Positions 37,953-50,988 of a stretch of DNA of 54,780 nt are shown here, in pieces (positions within the stretch are counted from its first letter, which is position 1; each line of letters begins with the position of its first letter). The notes under the pieces are model-generated. The model was not told where the DNA came from. It saw only the letters and a list, made by a program, of their open reading frames with translations, and made no database searches. Both the position numbers and the translations under genes were made by a program. Where the stretch lies: NCBI GenBank assembly GCA_913056145.1, contig CAJXMI010000004.1, positions 1-54,780 on the forward strand, in the 5' to 3' direction. The stretch comes from an uncultured Spiribacter sp. Lineage in GTDB: Bacteria > Pseudomonadota > Gammaproteobacteria > Nitrococcales > Nitrococcaceae.

Positions 37953-38027
37953 GCTTCGGCGTCTCCGAGTGGGTGTCACGGTGATACGATAATGCCAGTT
38001 TGTTCGAATTCGACCCACGAGAGTTCC

Positions 38028-39034
38028 ATGCTGCCTTTTCGCCGCAAGCGCCCCACGGGCGATGACAACGCCCCGACCGACCCGTCGCCGTCCACCGACA
38101 GCGGCGGCCTGCTGCAGCGCCTTCGCAGCGGCCTTAAACGAACCGGCAGCGGCCTGGGCCAGTTGTTCCTGGGGCGCAAGCAGATTGACGAGGACCTGCT
38201 CGACGAGCTGGAAACCCTTTTGCTGATGGCCGATGTGGGTGTCGATGCCACCCGACAGATCATCGATGACCTGACCGCGCGCCTCAAACGCAATGAACTG
38301 GCCGATATCGAGGCCCTGCATACGGCGCTGCGCGACGACATGCTGGCCATTCTGGGGCCGGTGGCACAACCCCTCGCCCTGCCCGGGCTCGAGCAGCCCG
38401 CGGTCATCCTGACGGTGGGGGTCAACGGCGCGGGCAAGACCACCACCATCGGCAAGCTTGCTGCAAGGTTGCACGGCGAGGGGCGGCGGGTAATGCTGGC
38501 CGCCGGCGATACCTTCCGGGCCGCCGCCGTCGAGCAGCTCCAGACCTGGGGAGAGCGCACCGGCATAACGGTCATCAGCCAGCCCACGGGCTCCGATGCC
38601 GCCTCGGTGGTGTATGACGCCCACCAATCCGCCACGGCGCGCGGCGTTGATGTATTGATCGCGGACACGGCGGGACGCCTGCACACCCAGGGCAACCTGA
38701 TGGAGGAGCTGCGCAAGATCCATCGGGTGCTTGGCAAGCAGGACGCCACGGCCCCGCACGAGGTCCTCCTGGTGCTTGACGCCGGCACGGGTCAGAACGC
38801 GCTGGCCCAGGTCGAACAGTTCCAGCAGGCCGTCAATGTCACCGGCCTGGTGCTGACCAAGCTCGACGGCACCGCCAAGGGCGGCGTCATCTTTGCGATC
38901 GCGCAGCGCTTTGGCATCCCGGTGCGCTTCATCGGTGTTGGCGAGGGCGTTGATGATCTGCGCCCGTTCGACGCCGAAGCGTTTGTCGATGCCCTGCTCA
39001 GTCAGGCCCGGCCCAACGCCGACGTTGACGACGC

Positions 39035-39038
<4 letters not shown>
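38028..39038 (+). CDS. ftsY: Signal recognition particle receptor FtsY
   Basis: This 336-residue GTPase docks ribosome-SRP complexes at the membrane. The start ATG 38028 gives MLPFRRKRPTGDDNAP, a short basic and acidic N-terminal region, shorter than the long acidic A domain of E. coli FtsY. The G motifs are visible: VGVNGAGKTTTIGKLA, DTAGRLHTQGNLMEE and TKLDGTAKGG. It overlaps ftsE by four bases in the conserved ftsY-ftsE-ftsX-rpoH cluster. Confidence 0.97.
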
Positions 39039-39681
<643 letters not shown>

Positions 39682-39685
<4 letters not shown>

Positions 39686-40614
39686 AGATCATGGCGCCGC
39701 TAAGGGGCTGGCTGGCACAGCATGCCCGCGCCGCGATCGGAGCGCTGGGCCGGTTGCGGCGGCGGCCTGCGGGCAGCCTGATGACCACAGCCGCCGTGGG
39801 GATCGCACTGGCGCTGCCGGCCGGGTTTCTCCTGGCCGTTGACAACCTGGAGCGCGCCACAACGGGCTGGGATGGAACGCCGCGGCTCTCGGTATTTGTC
39901 GATCAGCGGCTTGCAGCGGAGGCGCAAACCGCGCTGCAGGCCGAGCTGGAGCGGCTCCACGGCGTTCGCGAGGTCACTCTGATCACCCCGGAGGCGGGGC
40001 TCGAGGCCTTTCAACGCGAGTCCGGCATGGCCGATACGCTTGCCCTGCTCGACTCGAACCCGCTGCCACCGGTCCTCGAGGCCACGCTGGCGGATAGCCT
40101 TGGCAGCAACGCCGCCCAGGCGCTCGTCGCGCGGGTCAATGACCTGGACGGCGTCTCCGAGACACGGTTTGACCGCGCCTGGCTGGAGCGCCTGCAGGCC
40201 ATCATGGCCCTCGCAGGGCGCGGGTCGAGCCTGGTCGCACTCCTGCTGGGGCTCACCGTGGCCCTGGTGGTAGGCAACACGATCCGGCTCGACATTGCCA
40301 ACGCCCGCGCCGAGATTGAAATCACCAAGCTGATTGGCGGGACCGACGCCTTCGTCCGACGGCCCTTTCTCTATACCGGACTGTGGTACGGGCTGGCGGG
40401 GGGCCTGCTCGCCGCCCTGTTGCTGGGGATCGGGGTAGCAGCTGTTGCAGGGCCCGCTGCAGACCTCGCAACCCTTTATGGCAGTGATTTCGAGTTGGCG
40501 GGCCCGGGCCTCGATGGCACCCTCACGCTCATTCTGACCGGCACCGGCCTGGGGCTGCTGGGTGCCTGGCTGGCCGTGGGCCGACACCTGGCCACCATCG
40601 AACCCACCGGATGA
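39682..40614 (+). CDS. ftsX: Cell division membrane protein FtsX
   Basis: This 310-residue permease-like protein has an N-terminal membrane segment (MTTAAVGIALALPAGFLLAV), a periplasmic loop that contacts EnvC-type activators, and three C-terminal helices (SLVALLLGLTVALVVGNTIR; GLLAALLLGIGVAAVAG; LILTGTGLGLLGAWLAV). The segment NARAEIEITKLIGGTDAFVRRPF is the family hallmark. It overlaps ftsE by four bases. Confidence 0.96.
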
Positions 40615-40628
40615 ACTTGTCGGCCTGC

Positions 40629-40655
40629 TTTTCATCCAAGCAAGCATGGTAAAAT
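40629..40655 (+). promoter_or_regulatory. Candidate extended -10 promoter of rpoH
   Basis: TGGTAAAAT (extended -10) lies about 30 bases before the rpoH ATG, with TTTTCA 15 bases upstream as a weak -35. It would add a start site inside the ftsYEX-rpoH cluster. Confidence 0.35.
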
Positions 40656-40683
40656 CCAGCGGATAAGAAGGCAGGACACACCA

Positions 40684-41586
40684 ATGTCAACCGCTACCGC
40701 ATTAATCAGCACCGACTACGAAAAACTGCCGCTTCGCGCCGGCAGCGAAGAGCACTACATCCAGGCTGTCAACGCCATCCCGGCGCTTGGCGCCGATGAA
40801 GAGCACGACCTGGCCGTTCGCTATCGCGACCACAACGACCTCGACGCTGCCCGCTGGCTGGTTCTGGCCCACTTGCGCTTTGTTGTGCACGTGGCACGCG
40901 GCTATTCGGGCTACGGCCTGCCGCTCGCCGATCTCATCCAGGAAGGCAACGTCGGCTTGATGAAGGCCGTCAAGCGCTTTGACCCGGAGGTCGGCGTGCG
41001 TCTGGTCTCGTTTGCCGTGCACTGGATCCGGGCCGAAATCCACGAATACATCCTGCGCAACTGGCGCATCGTGAAGGTGGCCACCACCAAGGCGCAGCGC
41101 AAGCTGTTTTTCAACCTGCGCTCGGCCAAAAAACGCCTGGGCTGGCTCAATCGCCAGGAGGTCGAGGCCGTTGCCGAAGACCTTGGCGTCAAGCCCGAGA
41201 CCGTGCTCGAAATGGAATCACGGCTCTCAAGCCAGGACCTCGGCTTCGACCCGACACCGGAGTCGGACGACGAATCGGCCGCACGCGCACCGGCGGCCTA
41301 CCTCGAGGATGTGCGGCTCGACCCGGCCCGCACCATCGAGTCGGAGGACTGGGACGACTGGCGGGAGACGCGTCTGCACGGCGCCATGGACAGCCTCGAT
41401 GCACGCAGCCGCGACATCCTGACCCGGCGCTGGCTCACCGAGCCCAAGGCCACGCTACACACGCTGGCCCACGAATACGGCGTATCGGCAGAGCGTATCC
41501 GCCAGCTCGAGAAAAACGCCCTGCGCAAACTGCGCGACGACATGGGCAGCGACGACATGGGCAGCGACGACGTCCTGGCCACCTGA
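40684..41586 (+). CDS. rpoH: Heat-shock sigma factor RpoH (sigma-32)
   Basis: This 300-residue group 3 sigma factor has region 2 ([39 protein letters not shown]), the diagnostic RpoH box [15 protein letters not shown] near residue 137, and region 4 ([20 protein letters not shown]). It controls chaperone and protease genes. It is longer than E. coli RpoH because of an acidic insert (residues 180-215) and an acidic repeat tail ([12 protein letters not shown]). It follows ftsX by 69 bases, the standard location. Confidence 0.97.
   Translation: MSTATALISTDYEKLPLRAGSEEHYIQAVNAIPALGADEEHDLAVRYRDHNDLDAARWLVLAHLRFVVHVARGYSGYGLPLADLIQEGNVGLMKAVKRFDPEVGVRLVSFAVHWIRAEIHEYILRNWRIVKVATTKAQRKLFFNLRSAKKRLGWLNRQEVEAVAEDLGVKPETVLEMESRLSSQDLGFDPTPESDDESAARAPAAYLEDVRLDPARTIESEDWDDWRETRLHGAMDSLDARSRDILTRRWLTEPKATLHTLAHEYGVSAERIRQLEKNALRKLRDDMGSDDMGSDDVLAT
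41536..41565 (+). repeat. 15-base tandem duplication in the rpoH 3' end
   Basis: GACGACATGGGCAGC occurs twice without change, followed by GACGAC, and encodes DDMGS twice. Identical copies point to a recent slippage duplication. Confidence 0.9.
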
Positions 41587-41597
41587 GGCCACTACAG

Positions 41598-42272
41598 TCA
41601 CAGCAGACCGCGCTCGGCAAAACTCACCGGGCGCCCCTCGCCCACCACAAAATGATCCAGCACCCGGATATCGACGGTGCCGAGCGCCTCGGCCAGGCGC
41701 TGGGTCATCATTTCATCGGCATGACTGGGCTCGGCGACACCCGAAGGGTGGTTATGCGCCAGGATCACCGCCGCCGCATTCAGCTCAATGGCTCGGCGGA
41801 CCACCTCGCGCGGGTAAACGCTGGCCGCATTGATGGTGCCGCGGAACAACTCCTCAAAGGCAATCATCTGGTGGCGATTGTCGAGAAACAGGCAGGCGAA
41901 GATCTCATAGGGCAGATGACGCAGGCGTGCGGTGAGGTAGTGGCGTGTGTCATCAGGTCCGGTCAGCGCCTCGCCCGATGACAGCCGGGCATGCAAATGC
42001 CGGCGGCCCATTTCGAGCACCGCCTGGAGCTGCACGTATTTGGCGGTGCCGAGGCCGTGGTGTCCGGTAAACACCTGCAGTTCCGACTCAAGCAGCGGCC
42101 GCAGCCCCCCGAACGCGGCCAGCAAATCACGGGCCATGTCCACCGCGCTGCGGCCGCGCACACCAGTGCGCAGAAAAATGGCCAACAACTCCGCATCCGA
42201 TAGCGCAGCCGCGCCGCGAGCCAGCAGCTTCTCGCGGGGACGCTCGCCCTGCGGCCAATGATTGATCCCCAT
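41598..42272 (-). CDS. radC: RadC / UPF0758 JAMM-domain protein
   Basis: This 224-residue protein has an N-terminal helix-hairpin-helix part ([20 protein letters not shown]) and a C-terminal JAMM metalloprotease-like domain with the motif [16 protein letters not shown] near residue 171. The start ATG 42272 is used, as it has GGGAGG upstream and the family length. The name comes from old E. coli genetics; function is not established. It is divergent from coaBC, a common arrangement. Confidence 0.94.
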   Translation of the reverse strand: MGINHWPQGERPREKLLARGAAALSDAELLAIFLRTGVRGRSAVDMARDLLAAFGGLRPLLESELQVFTGHHGLGTAKYVQLQAVLEMGRRHLHARLSSGEALTGPDDTRHYLTARLRHLPYEIFACLFLDNRHQMIAFEELFRGTINAASVYPREVVRRAIELNAAAVILAHNHPSGVAEPSHADEMMTQRLAEALGTVDIRVLDHFVVGEGRPVSFAERGLL

Positions 42273-42355
42273 GAATGACCTCCCTGTTGCAGTTTTCATG
42301 TGCGGGGCAACAGTGTAAGTTCCGGGCTTTGGTCACGCTGTGAACCTGTTCCGCA

Positions 42356-43582
42356 ATGACACTTTCTGCCGAGCGCATCGTCCTGGGGGTCAGCGGTGGC
42401 ATCGCCGCCTACAAGGCCCCCGACCTGGTTCGCCGTCTTCGAGAGGCGGGCGCCGAAGTCCGCGTGGTGCTCACGCAGGGCGCCCGGGCCTTTGTGGGGC
42501 CGCTCACCTTTCAGGCGGTCTCGCATCAGCCGGTGCACACCGATCTGCTTGACCCCGCGGCCGAGGCCGGCATGGGTCATCTCGAGCTGGCGCGCTGGGC
42601 CGATCGGGTGGTCATCGCACCGGCTACGGCGGACTGTCTGGCCCGCCTTGCTGCCGGGCTGGCCGACGACCTGCTGACCACGCTGTGCCTGGCCACCGAG
42701 GCACCGATCACCGTTTGCCCGGCGATGAATCATGTCATGTGGCGCGCCGCCGCCACGCAGGACAACCTGGCAACCCTGGTACAGCGCGGTATCGACGTGA
42801 TTGGCCCGGAGGAGGGCTCACTGGCCGAGGGGGAATCCGGCCCCGGGCGGCTGACCGAACCGGCCGAGGTCGTCCGTCGGCTGATCGCGGCACCCGCAGC
42901 CCCGCGCACTGCCGGCCATGCCCCCAAAAGCGGGCCGCTTGCCGGCCGCCATGTGCTGATCACGGCCGGGCCCACGCGTGAGGCGATTGACGCAGTGCGT
43001 TTCATTGCCAATCGCAGCAGCGGACGCATGGGCTTCGCGCTGGCAGCGGCCGCTCAGGCAAGCGGTGCCCGCGTTACCCTGATCGCCGGCCCGTCCACCG
43101 AGCCAACCCCCACCAACGTGGAACGGATCGACGTGGAGACAGCCCTCGAGATGCATGCCGCCACGCTGGCGCGGGCGTCGGCCAGCGATCTCTTCATTGC
43201 CGCCGCCGCCGTGGCGGATTACCGCGTGGCCGACCCCGTCACGCACAAGCTCAAGAACTCCCGGGAGCAGCAAACCCTGGCGCTGGTCGCCAACCCCGAC
43301 ATCCTGCGCGACGTGGCGGCCCTCCCGAACGGGCCCTTCACGCTTGGTTTTGCTGCCGAAACCGAGGCCCTGGAAGAGCATGCGCGCCACAAACTGACCG
43401 CCAAGGGCCTTGATATGATCGCGGCCAACCGCGTGGGCGACGGCATGGGCTTTGAGGTCGCGGACAACACACTGCATGTTCTCTGGCCCGATGGCGCAGT
43501 CACCCTGGGCCCGGCCACCAAGGGCCAAATCGCCCACGACCTTCTGACCATTGCCGGAGAACAACTTGATGGAGCAGGTTGA
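42356..43582 (+). CDS. coaBC: Bifunctional phosphopantothenoylcysteine decarboxylase/synthetase
   Basis: This 408-residue enzyme performs two steps of CoA synthesis. The N-terminal flavodoxin-like CoaC domain has [20 protein letters not shown], the active-site [12 protein letters not shown] and the flavin region [15 protein letters not shown]. The C-terminal CoaB domain begins near residue 195 ([20 protein letters not shown]) and contains the KLKNS substrate loop. It overlaps dut by 14 bases. coaD is also in this window. Confidence 0.96.
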   Translation: MTLSAERIVLGVSGGIAAYKAPDLVRRLREAGAEVRVVLTQGARAFVGPLTFQAVSHQPVHTDLLDPAAEAGMGHLELARWADRVVIAPATADCLARLAAGLADDLLTTLCLATEAPITVCPAMNHVMWRAAATQDNLATLVQRGIDVIGPEEGSLAEGESGPGRLTEPAEVVRRLIAAPAAPRTAGHAPKSGPLAGRHVLITAGPTREAIDAVRFIANRSSGRMGFALAAAAQASGARVTLIAGPSTEPTPTNVERIDVETALEMHAATLARASASDLFIAAAAVADYRVADPVTHKLKNSREQQTLALVANPDILRDVAALPNGPFTLGFAAETEALEEHARHKLTAKGLDMIAANRVGDGMGFEVADNTLHVLWPDGAVTLGPATKGQIAHDLLTIAGEQLDGAG

Positions 43583-44024
43583 ATTACGCCTCCTGGACCC
43601 CCGCCTCGGCCATGAATTTCCGCTGCCCGACTACGCAACCGATGGCTCGGCGGGGATTGATCTGCGGGCCTGCCTGAAGGCAAGCGAAACGCTCGCACCC
43701 GGCGATACGATGCTGATTCCGTCGGGCATGGCCGTCCACATCGCCGACAATAGCCACGCCGCGGTGGTGCTGCCACGCTCGGGGCTCGGTCACAAGCATG
43801 GCATTGTCCTTGGCAACCTGGTCGGGCTCATCGACTCCGACTATCAGGGCGAAATCTTTATCTCGTGCTGGAATCGTAGCGACACGCCTTTCACCGTCGA
43901 ACCGGGCGAGCGCATCGCCCAGCTCGTGTTTCTGCCCGTGGCCCGCCCCGCCTTTCGTCAGGTTGAGGCCTTTGCGGCCTCGACACGCGGCGACGGTGGC
44001 TTCGGGCATACCGGCCGGCAATAA
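43569..44024 (+). CDS. dut: dUTP diphosphatase
   Basis: This 151-residue trimeric hydrolase removes dUTP. The start ATG 43569 has GGAGA upstream and gives [10 protein letters not shown]; the TTG start in the track is less likely. The five motifs are present: [41 protein letters not shown], and the flexible glycine-rich arm [10 protein letters not shown]. The arm has histidine where serine is most usual. The coaBC-dut-phosphomannomutase order matches Pseudomonas. Confidence 0.96.
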   Translation: MEQVELRLLDPRLGHEFPLPDYATDGSAGIDLRACLKASETLAPGDTMLIPSGMAVHIADNSHAAVVLPRSGLGHKHGIVLGNLVGLIDSDYQGEIFISCWNRSDTPFTVEPGERIAQLVFLPVARPAFRQVEAFAASTRGDGGFGHTGRQ

Positions 44025-44041
44025 ACGGCAAGGAGCGCCCA

Positions 44042-45421
44042 ATGCAGACCATAGACCCTGCCATCCTCCGCACCTACGACATCCGCGGGCTTGTGGACCG
44101 CGATCTGACCGAGGCCAGCGTCGAGGCACTGGGTCAGGCCATCGGCAGCGCGGCCGCCGCAGCCGATCAAACGGCCGTCGTGGTGGGATATGACGGCCGC
44201 GAATCGAGCCCGCGGCTTGCGGCGGCGCTACGCCGCGGGCTGGTGGCCGCCGGCCGGCGCGTGCTCGACATCGGCCAGGTGCCTACGCCCGTCATGTACT
44301 TTGCCACTCACCATCTCAATACCGGCACGGGCGTTGCCGTTACCGGCAGTCACAACCCGGCCGAGTACAACGGTCTCAAGACAATGATCGCGGGCCGCCC
44401 CCTGTGGGGCGAGGGCATCACCGACCTGGGACGGCGCCTGCGCGAGTCCGATCTGGTCAAGGGCAAAGGCAGCGAAGCGACCGCTGATGTCCTCGACGCC
44501 TACGCCGCGCGCATCACCGGCGAAATCCGTCTGGCCCGCCCCCTGCGCGTGGTGGTGGACTGCGGCAACGGCGTTCCGGGCGCCCTCGCACCAGCGGTGC
44601 TGGAGGCGATCGGGGCCGAGGTTACGCCCCTGTTCTGTGACGTGGACGGCCGCTTCCCCAACCATCACCCGGATCCCACCGTGCCCGAGAACCTGGACGA
44701 CCTGATCCGGACCGTTCGCGAGCAGGGTGCCGATGTGGGGCTTGCCTTTGACGGCGATGGCGACCGGCTGGGTGTGGTTGATGACACCGGCCATATCATC
44801 TGGGCGGATCGGCAGATGATGCTGTATGCCCGGGCCATCCTCAGCGAGCGCCCCGGCAGCAGCATTGTCTTTGATGTGAAGTGCAGCGGCCGTCTCGCCG
44901 ATGTCATCCGTCAGGCCGGTGGCGAGCCGATCATGTGGAAGACCGGGCACTCACTCATCAAGGAAAAGCTGCGCGAGACCGGGGCGCCCATCGCCGGCGA
45001 GATGAGCGGGCATCTGTTCTTCAACGACCGCTGGTATGGCTTTGACGATGCCACCTATGCCGCCGCGCGCCTGCTCGAGATTCTGGCGGCCGATCCGCGA
45101 CCCGCGAGCGCCGTCTTTGCTGAACTGCCCGAACCCGTTACCACCCCCGAGATCCGTCTGGACCTCGAGGAGGGACAGCCGCACCGGCTCATCGATGCCC
45201 TCATGGCCCAGGCGACCGACTTCGACGATGCCACCGTTACCACCCTCGATGGGCTACGCGTGGACTTCGATGATGGCTGGGGCCTGGTGCGTGCCTCGAA
45301 CACCCAGCCCTGCCTGGTAATGCGCTTTGAGGGCCGGGATCAGGCAGCGCTCGAGCGGATCCGCGAGCGGTTTGACGGCCTGATTCGGGCCGCCGCAGAT
45401 ATTGCAGACGTTCCAATTTGA
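44042..45421 (+). CDS. algC: Phosphomannomutase/phosphoglucomutase (AlgC type)
   Basis: This 459-residue enzyme interconverts hexose 1- and 6-phosphates for surface polysaccharides. The catalytic phosphoserine loop is TGSHNPAEYNGLK near residue 103, the metal loop is AFDGDGDRLGVVD, the sugar loop is GEMSGHLFF, and the phosphate-binding RASNTQPCLVMRFEG is at the C-terminus. Length and order match P. aeruginosa AlgC (dut-algC-argB-pyrE). Here a cytochrome c peroxidase gene is inserted between algC and argB. The stop codon overlaps an FNR-like box. Confidence 0.94.
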   Translation: MQTIDPAILRTYDIRGLVDRDLTEASVEALGQAIGSAAAAADQTAVVVGYDGRESSPRLAAALRRGLVAAGRRVLDIGQVPTPVMYFATHHLNTGTGVAVTGSHNPAEYNGLKTMIAGRPLWGEGITDLGRRLRESDLVKGKGSEATADVLDAYAARITGEIRLARPLRVVVDCGNGVPGALAPAVLEAIGAEVTPLFCDVDGRFPNHHPDPTVPENLDDLIRTVREQGADVGLAFDGDGDRLGVVDDTGHIIWADRQMMLYARAILSERPGSSIVFDVKCSGRLADVIRQAGGEPIMWKTGHSLIKEKLRETGAPIAGEMSGHLFFNDRWYGFDDATYAAARLLEILAADPRPASAVFAELPEPVTTPEIRLDLEEGQPHRLIDALMAQATDFDDATVTTLDGLRVDFDDGWGLVRASNTQPCLVMRFEGRDQAALERIRERFDGLIRAAADIADVPI

Positions 45422-45431
45422 CCCGGATCAA
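45418..45431 (+). promoter_or_regulatory. FNR/Anr-type box upstream of the cytochrome c peroxidase gene
   Basis: TTGACCCGGATCAA matches TTGAT-N4-ATCAA at nine of ten positions. The centre lies 88 bases before the peroxidase ATG. With TATCCT at 45473 as the -10, it would be near -61, a known activator position. It straddles the stop codon of the upstream gene. Confidence 0.65.
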
Positions 45432-45512
45432 GGTTGCTCAAGGTTCGGCTATCCAGGCGGAGACGCCCGCCCTATCCTCAGTATCAACCACACCGACTGA
45501 GGAGCGTGAAAA

Positions 45513-46589
45513 ATGAAAACGGTCTATTCACTCACTGCAGTTGTCGCGCTGGGCCTTGCCAGCAGCGTTGCTTCTGCAAACGATGCCCTGATGGAACGGG
45601 CCCAGCTGCTCTTTGAGCCGATCCCGGAGAGCGCGGCCGACCGTCTGGCCGATCGCAACCCGATGACCGAAGAGAAGATCGAGCTCGGCAAGAAGCTGTT
45701 CTTTGATCCGCGCCTGTCGGCCAGTCAGACCATCAGCTGCAACACCTGCCACAACGTGGGTATGGGCGGCGATGACAACATCCCCAGCTCGGTAGGCCAT
45801 AACTGGCAGCGCGGTCCGCGCAACTCGCCCACCATCTTCAACGCGGTGTTCAACGTCGCGCAGTTCTGGGATGGTCGCGCCGAGGACATGACCGAGCAGG
45901 CCAAGGGCCCGATCCAGGCAGGCGTCGAGATGAACAACACGCCCGCCGTGCTCGAGGAGACGCTGAACAGCATTGGCGCCTACGTCGACGCGTTCGAGGC
46001 CGCCTTCCCTGATTCGGCCAATGCTGTCAGCTTTGACAACACGGCCAAGGCCCTCGAGGTCTACCAGGCCACGCTGATCACGCCCGACTCCCCCTTCGAT
46101 CAGTATCTGAAGGGTGATGTCGATGCACTGACCGATCAGCAGATCGCCGGCCTGGATGCCTTTATGAACAAGGGCTGTGTGGCCTGCCATAACGGCGTCA
46201 ATGTGGGCGGCCAGGGCTACTACCCGTTTGGTGTAATCAACCGCCCCGGGGCCGACATCATGCCCGAGGCCGACACGGGCCGTGCCCAGGTCACCGAGAC
46301 GGCAGCCGACGAGTACGTCTTCCGCTCCCCGTCACTGCGTAACGTCGAGCTGACGGCGCCGTACTTCCACTCCGGCAACGTCTGGGGTCTTCGGGAAGCC
46401 GTGGCCGTCATGAACGACGCGCAGCTCAACAGTGCGCTCACGGACGAGGATGTCGACAACGTCACGGCGTTCCTTCGCTCGCTGACGGGTCGCCAGCCCG
46501 AGGTGGTCTACCCCGAGCTGCCGATCAGCACGGAGTCCACGCCGCTGCCCGATATCCCGGACTATCCCCGGGCCACGGGCGAGGGCTAA
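45513..46589 (+). CDS. ccpA: Di-heme cytochrome c peroxidase
   Basis: This 358-residue periplasmic enzyme reduces hydrogen peroxide with electrons from cytochromes c. A signal peptide (MKTVYSLTAVVALGLASSVA, cleavage near ASA) precedes two heme sites, CNTCH near residue 76 and CVACH near 222. Conserved elements include LGKKLFFDPRLSASQTISC, FWDGRAEDMTEQAKGPI and SLRNVELTAPYFHSG. GAGGAG precedes ATG 45513. An FNR-like box and a downstream terminator suggest separate, oxygen-responsive expression. Confidence 0.94.
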   Translation: MKTVYSLTAVVALGLASSVASANDALMERAQLLFEPIPESAADRLADRNPMTEEKIELGKKLFFDPRLSASQTISCNTCHNVGMGGDDNIPSSVGHNWQRGPRNSPTIFNAVFNVAQFWDGRAEDMTEQAKGPIQAGVEMNNTPAVLEETLNSIGAYVDAFEAAFPDSANAVSFDNTAKALEVYQATLITPDSPFDQYLKGDVDALTDQQIAGLDAFMNKGCVACHNGVNVGGQGYYPFGVINRPGADIMPEADTGRAQVTETAADEYVFRSPSLRNVELTAPYFHSGNVWGLREAVAVMNDAQLNSALTDEDVDNVTAFLRSLTGRQPEVVYPELPISTESTPLPDIPDYPRATGEG

Positions 46590-46605
46590 CAGCCTCCCGG
46601 CGCTT

Positions 46606-46661
46606 GCGCCCCGGCTGACGGGGCGCCACCATTGGGCCGCACCTCCGGGTGCGGTCTTTTT
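46606..46661 (+). terminator. Tandem hairpin terminator after cytochrome c peroxidase
   Basis: A first stem GCGCCCC/GGGGCGC (46606-46626) is followed by a second, CCGCACC/GGTGCGG with loop TCCG (46637-46654), and then TCTTTTT. The second hairpin is a standard intrinsic terminator and separates the peroxidase gene from argB. Confidence 0.85.
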
Positions 46662-46673
46662 GTCTGTGGATAA

Positions 46674-48235
<1,562 letters not shown>

Positions 48236-48239
48236 GCCC

Positions 48240-50882
48240 CTATCCCGTGTTACGCATGCCGGCGGCAATGCCGTTAATGCATATCATGAGCGCCTCGCGC
48301 AGGTCTTCCTCGTGGCCATGGCGGACCCGATCCAGCAGCTCGACCTGCAGCAGGTTGAGCGGGTCAACATAAGGGTTACGCACCCCGACCGAGCGCTGAA
48401 CCACCGGCGCCTCGTCCAGCGGGTTTTCATGACCGCTCACGGTCAGCACGCCGTGTCGGGTCTCAACCAGGCGCTTGCGCAGATCCTCTCCCAGGCCATG
48501 CAGTGCCTCGGGCACCAGACGCTGGTCGTACCAGGCCGCAACGGCCGGATCGCTCTTTGCCAGCACCATTTCCTGCATGTCGATAAACGCGCGAAAGAAC
48601 GGCCAGGCCTGATACATGTGCTGCAGATCCGCCTCACGCCCGGCGTCCAGCGCCTCGCGCAGGGCATCACCGGCACCCAGCCAGGCCGGCAGCAGCAGAC
48701 GGGTCTGGGTCCAGGCAAAGATCCACGGGATGGCGCGCAGACTATCGACTCCCAGCGTGGGCTTGCGGCGGGCCGGGCGGCTGCCAATGGCCAGGTGGCT
48801 GATCTCATGCTCGGGCGTGGCATGCCGGAAGTACTCGATGAAGTCGGGCGTCTCGCGCACCATGTCGCGATAGACCCGGCACGAGGTAGCGGCCAGCTGA
48901 TCCATGAGCCCTCGCCAGCCCGCTTCGGGCGGGTTGGGCGGCGCCAGCGTGGCCTCGGCCACCGCCGTGGTGTAGAGCTCGAGGTTGCGTTCAGCAATGC
49001 CCTTCAGGCCGAACTTGGCCTGAATGACCTCGCCCTGCTCGGTCACCCGCAACCGGCCGTCCACGGAACCCGGGGGCTGCGAGAGAATGGCGGCATGGGT
49101 GGGCCCGCCACCGCGGCCGATCGAGCCCCCGCGCCCATGAAAGAGGGTGAGTTTGATGCCCTTGTCACGCGCCGTCGCCACCAGCTGCTCCTGGGTCTGA
49201 TAGAGCCCCCAGGCTGCTGCCATGTGGCTCGCATCCTTGGCCGAGTCGGAATACCCGATCATGACCTCCTGGACGCCGTCGATATGCGCGCGATACCAGG
49301 GAATATCGAGCAGCTGTTCCAGCGTGGTCTGGGCACCTTCGAGGTCGGACAGGGTCTCGAACAGCGGCACGACCCGAAGCGGATCGGCCACGCCCATCTC
49401 CTTTTGCAGCAGCTTCACGGCCAGGATGTCGGAGGGCTTGGAGGCCATCGAAATCACATAAGCGCCCAGCGAACTATTGCCCATTTCGGCAACCACCCTG
49501 AGCGTGTCCAGGACCTCGGTGACGGCCTCATCGGCATCAAAGTCGCGGGGAATGAGCGGGCGTCGGCTGTCGAGCTCACGAATGAGAAAGCGCTGGCGCT
49601 CCGCCTCGTCCCAGGCGGTGTAGCTGCCAATCCCCAGCGCCTGGGTCAGCGCATCAAGCACATCACTGTGTCGTGTTGACTCCTGACGGATATCCACACG
49701 CATCAGCGTGAGCCCAAAGACAGACAGCCGCCGCAACAGATCCTTGAGCCGGCCCTCGGCGATCACCGCCCCGCCTGTGTCATGCAGCGAGCGATAGCAC
49801 ACCATCAGCGGTTCGCGCAGCTCCTCGGTGCGCCAGTAGATCAGCGCCTCGGCGGGTCGCCGCCCGGCGAGGCGTGCCTCGATCCAGTGGCGCGTGGCCA
49901 GCAGCCGGTCGCGTACGGCCTTCAGCGCTGTCCGATAGGGCTCCCAGGCATCGCCGACCCAATCGCGCAGCTCCGCGTTGGCGGTCTGCATGGACAGCTC
50001 TTCAATGAGCTCGTTGATCTCGCGCTCATAGAGCTCGACCGCCTTCCAGCGATTGAGGAGGCAGACCTCCCGCGTAACATTGGCGGTGACCCGCGGGTTG
50101 CCATCGCGATCCCCCCCCATCCACGAGCCAAAGTGTATGGGGGCGGCATCCAGCGCAAGCCCTTCGCCCGTCTGGCGGGTGAGGATACGATCCAGGCGGC
50201 GCAGGTAATGCGGCACCACGTCCCAGAGCGTTTGCTCAATAACGGCCAGCCCCCAGCGGGCCTCGTCCTGCGGCGCCGGCCGGCGACGCCGGATCTCGTC
50301 GGTCTCCCAGGCCGCGGTGATCTCGCGCCGCAGTGACTGGTGGACCTCTTCGATCTCCTCGGGCGTCGGGTCAACCCGATCACCCTGATCCAGGAGCTCG
50401 GCGATGTGGTTGTACTTCTGCAGGAGCGAGCGACGCATGACCTCGGTGGGATGCGCGGTGAGGACGAGCTCGATATCCAGGTTGGCGATCGTGGCGTGGA
50501 GGTCGGCAGGTTCGGTATGCGGCAGCATGCGCTTGAAGAATTCCTCGAGCGAGCCGCGCAGGGGGCCAGTCTCCGGGTCGCGCACCCAGGCCCGGCTGCG
50601 GCGGATACGATGATGCTGCTCGGCGATGTTGGCGAGATTGAGGAACTGCGAGAAGGCGCGCACCACGGGCACAATCATCTCGTCGGGCAATTCGCCGAGG
50701 CGCTTTTCAAGCTCGCGCCCGGCGTTGCCATCGCCGGCCCGGGCCTCTTTGGCGAGTCCGCGCACCTCCTCGATGGTCTCGTAGACGGTCACGCCCGACT
50801 GCTCATGAATGGTGCTGCCAAGCAGTCCGCCGAGCTGGCGGATGTCTTCGCGTAGCGGGGCATCACTGCGATTGTCGCTCAT
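48240..50882 (-). CDS. ppc: Phosphoenolpyruvate carboxylase
   Basis: This 880-residue enzyme makes oxaloacetate from PEP and bicarbonate. The start ATG 50882 has GGGAGG upstream. The catalytic histidine is in [15 protein letters not shown] near residue 142, the bicarbonate/PEP loop is [18 protein letters not shown] near 579, and [10 protein letters not shown] lies between. The C-terminus MRNTG is the conserved family end. Aspartate-site residues for allosteric control fall in the C-terminal third but were not mapped. A terminator-like hairpin sits in the leader, and pyrE follows at four bases. Confidence 0.97.
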   Translation of the reverse strand: MSDNRSDAPLREDIRQLGGLLGSTIHEQSGVTVYETIEEVRGLAKEARAGDGNAGRELEKRLGELPDEMIVPVVRAFSQFLNLANIAEQHHRIRRSRAWVRDPETGPLRGSLEEFFKRMLPHTEPADLHATIANLDIELVLTAHPTEVMRRSLLQKYNHIAELLDQGDRVDPTPEEIEEVHQSLRREITAAWETDEIRRRRPAPQDEARWGLAVIEQTLWDVVPHYLRRLDRILTRQTGEGLALDAAPIHFGSWMGGDRDGNPRVTANVTREVCLLNRWKAVELYEREINELIEELSMQTANAELRDWVGDAWEPYRTALKAVRDRLLATRHWIEARLAGRRPAEALIYWRTEELREPLMVCYRSLHDTGGAVIAEGRLKDLLRRLSVFGLTLMRVDIRQESTRHSDVLDALTQALGIGSYTAWDEAERQRFLIRELDSRRPLIPRDFDADEAVTEVLDTLRVVAEMGNSSLGAYVISMASKPSDILAVKLLQKEMGVADPLRVVPLFETLSDLEGAQTTLEQLLDIPWYRAHIDGVQEVMIGYSDSAKDASHMAAAWGLYQTQEQLVATARDKGIKLTLFHGRGGSIGRGGGPTHAAILSQPPGSVDGRLRVTEQGEVIQAKFGLKGIAERNLELYTTAVAEATLAPPNPPEAGWRGLMDQLAATSCRVYRDMVRETPDFIEYFRHATPEHEISHLAIGSRPARRKPTLGVDSLRAIPWIFAWTQTRLLLPAWLGAGDALREALDAGREADLQHMYQAWPFFRAFIDMQEMVLAKSDPAVAAWYDQRLVPEALHGLGEDLRKRLVETRHGVLTVSGHENPLDEAPVVQRSVGVRNPYVDPLNLLQVELLDRVRHGHEEDLREALMICINGIAAGMRNTG

Positions 50883-50906
50883 CCCGCATTCCCTCCCTGC
50901 GGACAT

Positions 50907-50939
50907 AAAAAAATCCGAACGGCGCAATCACCGCCCGGA
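50907..50939 (-). terminator. Terminator-like hairpin in the ppc leader (possible attenuator)
   Basis: The minus strand reads TCCGGGCGG then a loop then CGCCGTTCGGA and seven T residues: nine pairs including two G-T. It lies about 25 bases upstream of the ppc ATG and downstream of its likely promoter, so it cannot serve an upstream gene on that strand. Confidence 0.65.
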
Positions 50940-50959
50940 CTCTCCCCTGATAACGACTG

Positions 50960-50988
50960 ATTCTGACCAAAGGCCGCGGTGGGTTCAA
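50960..50988 (-). promoter_or_regulatory. Candidate sigma-70 promoter of ppc
   Basis: On the minus strand TTGAAC and CAGAAT are separated by 17 bases (four of six matches each). The start site would be near 50953, giving a leader of about 70 bases that includes the hairpin. Confidence 0.45.

Noticed and set aside
38004-38013. TCGAATTCGA palindrome between ftsY and the M16 genes
   Set aside because: A ten-base palindrome occurs by chance at this scale and matches no regulator site I know.
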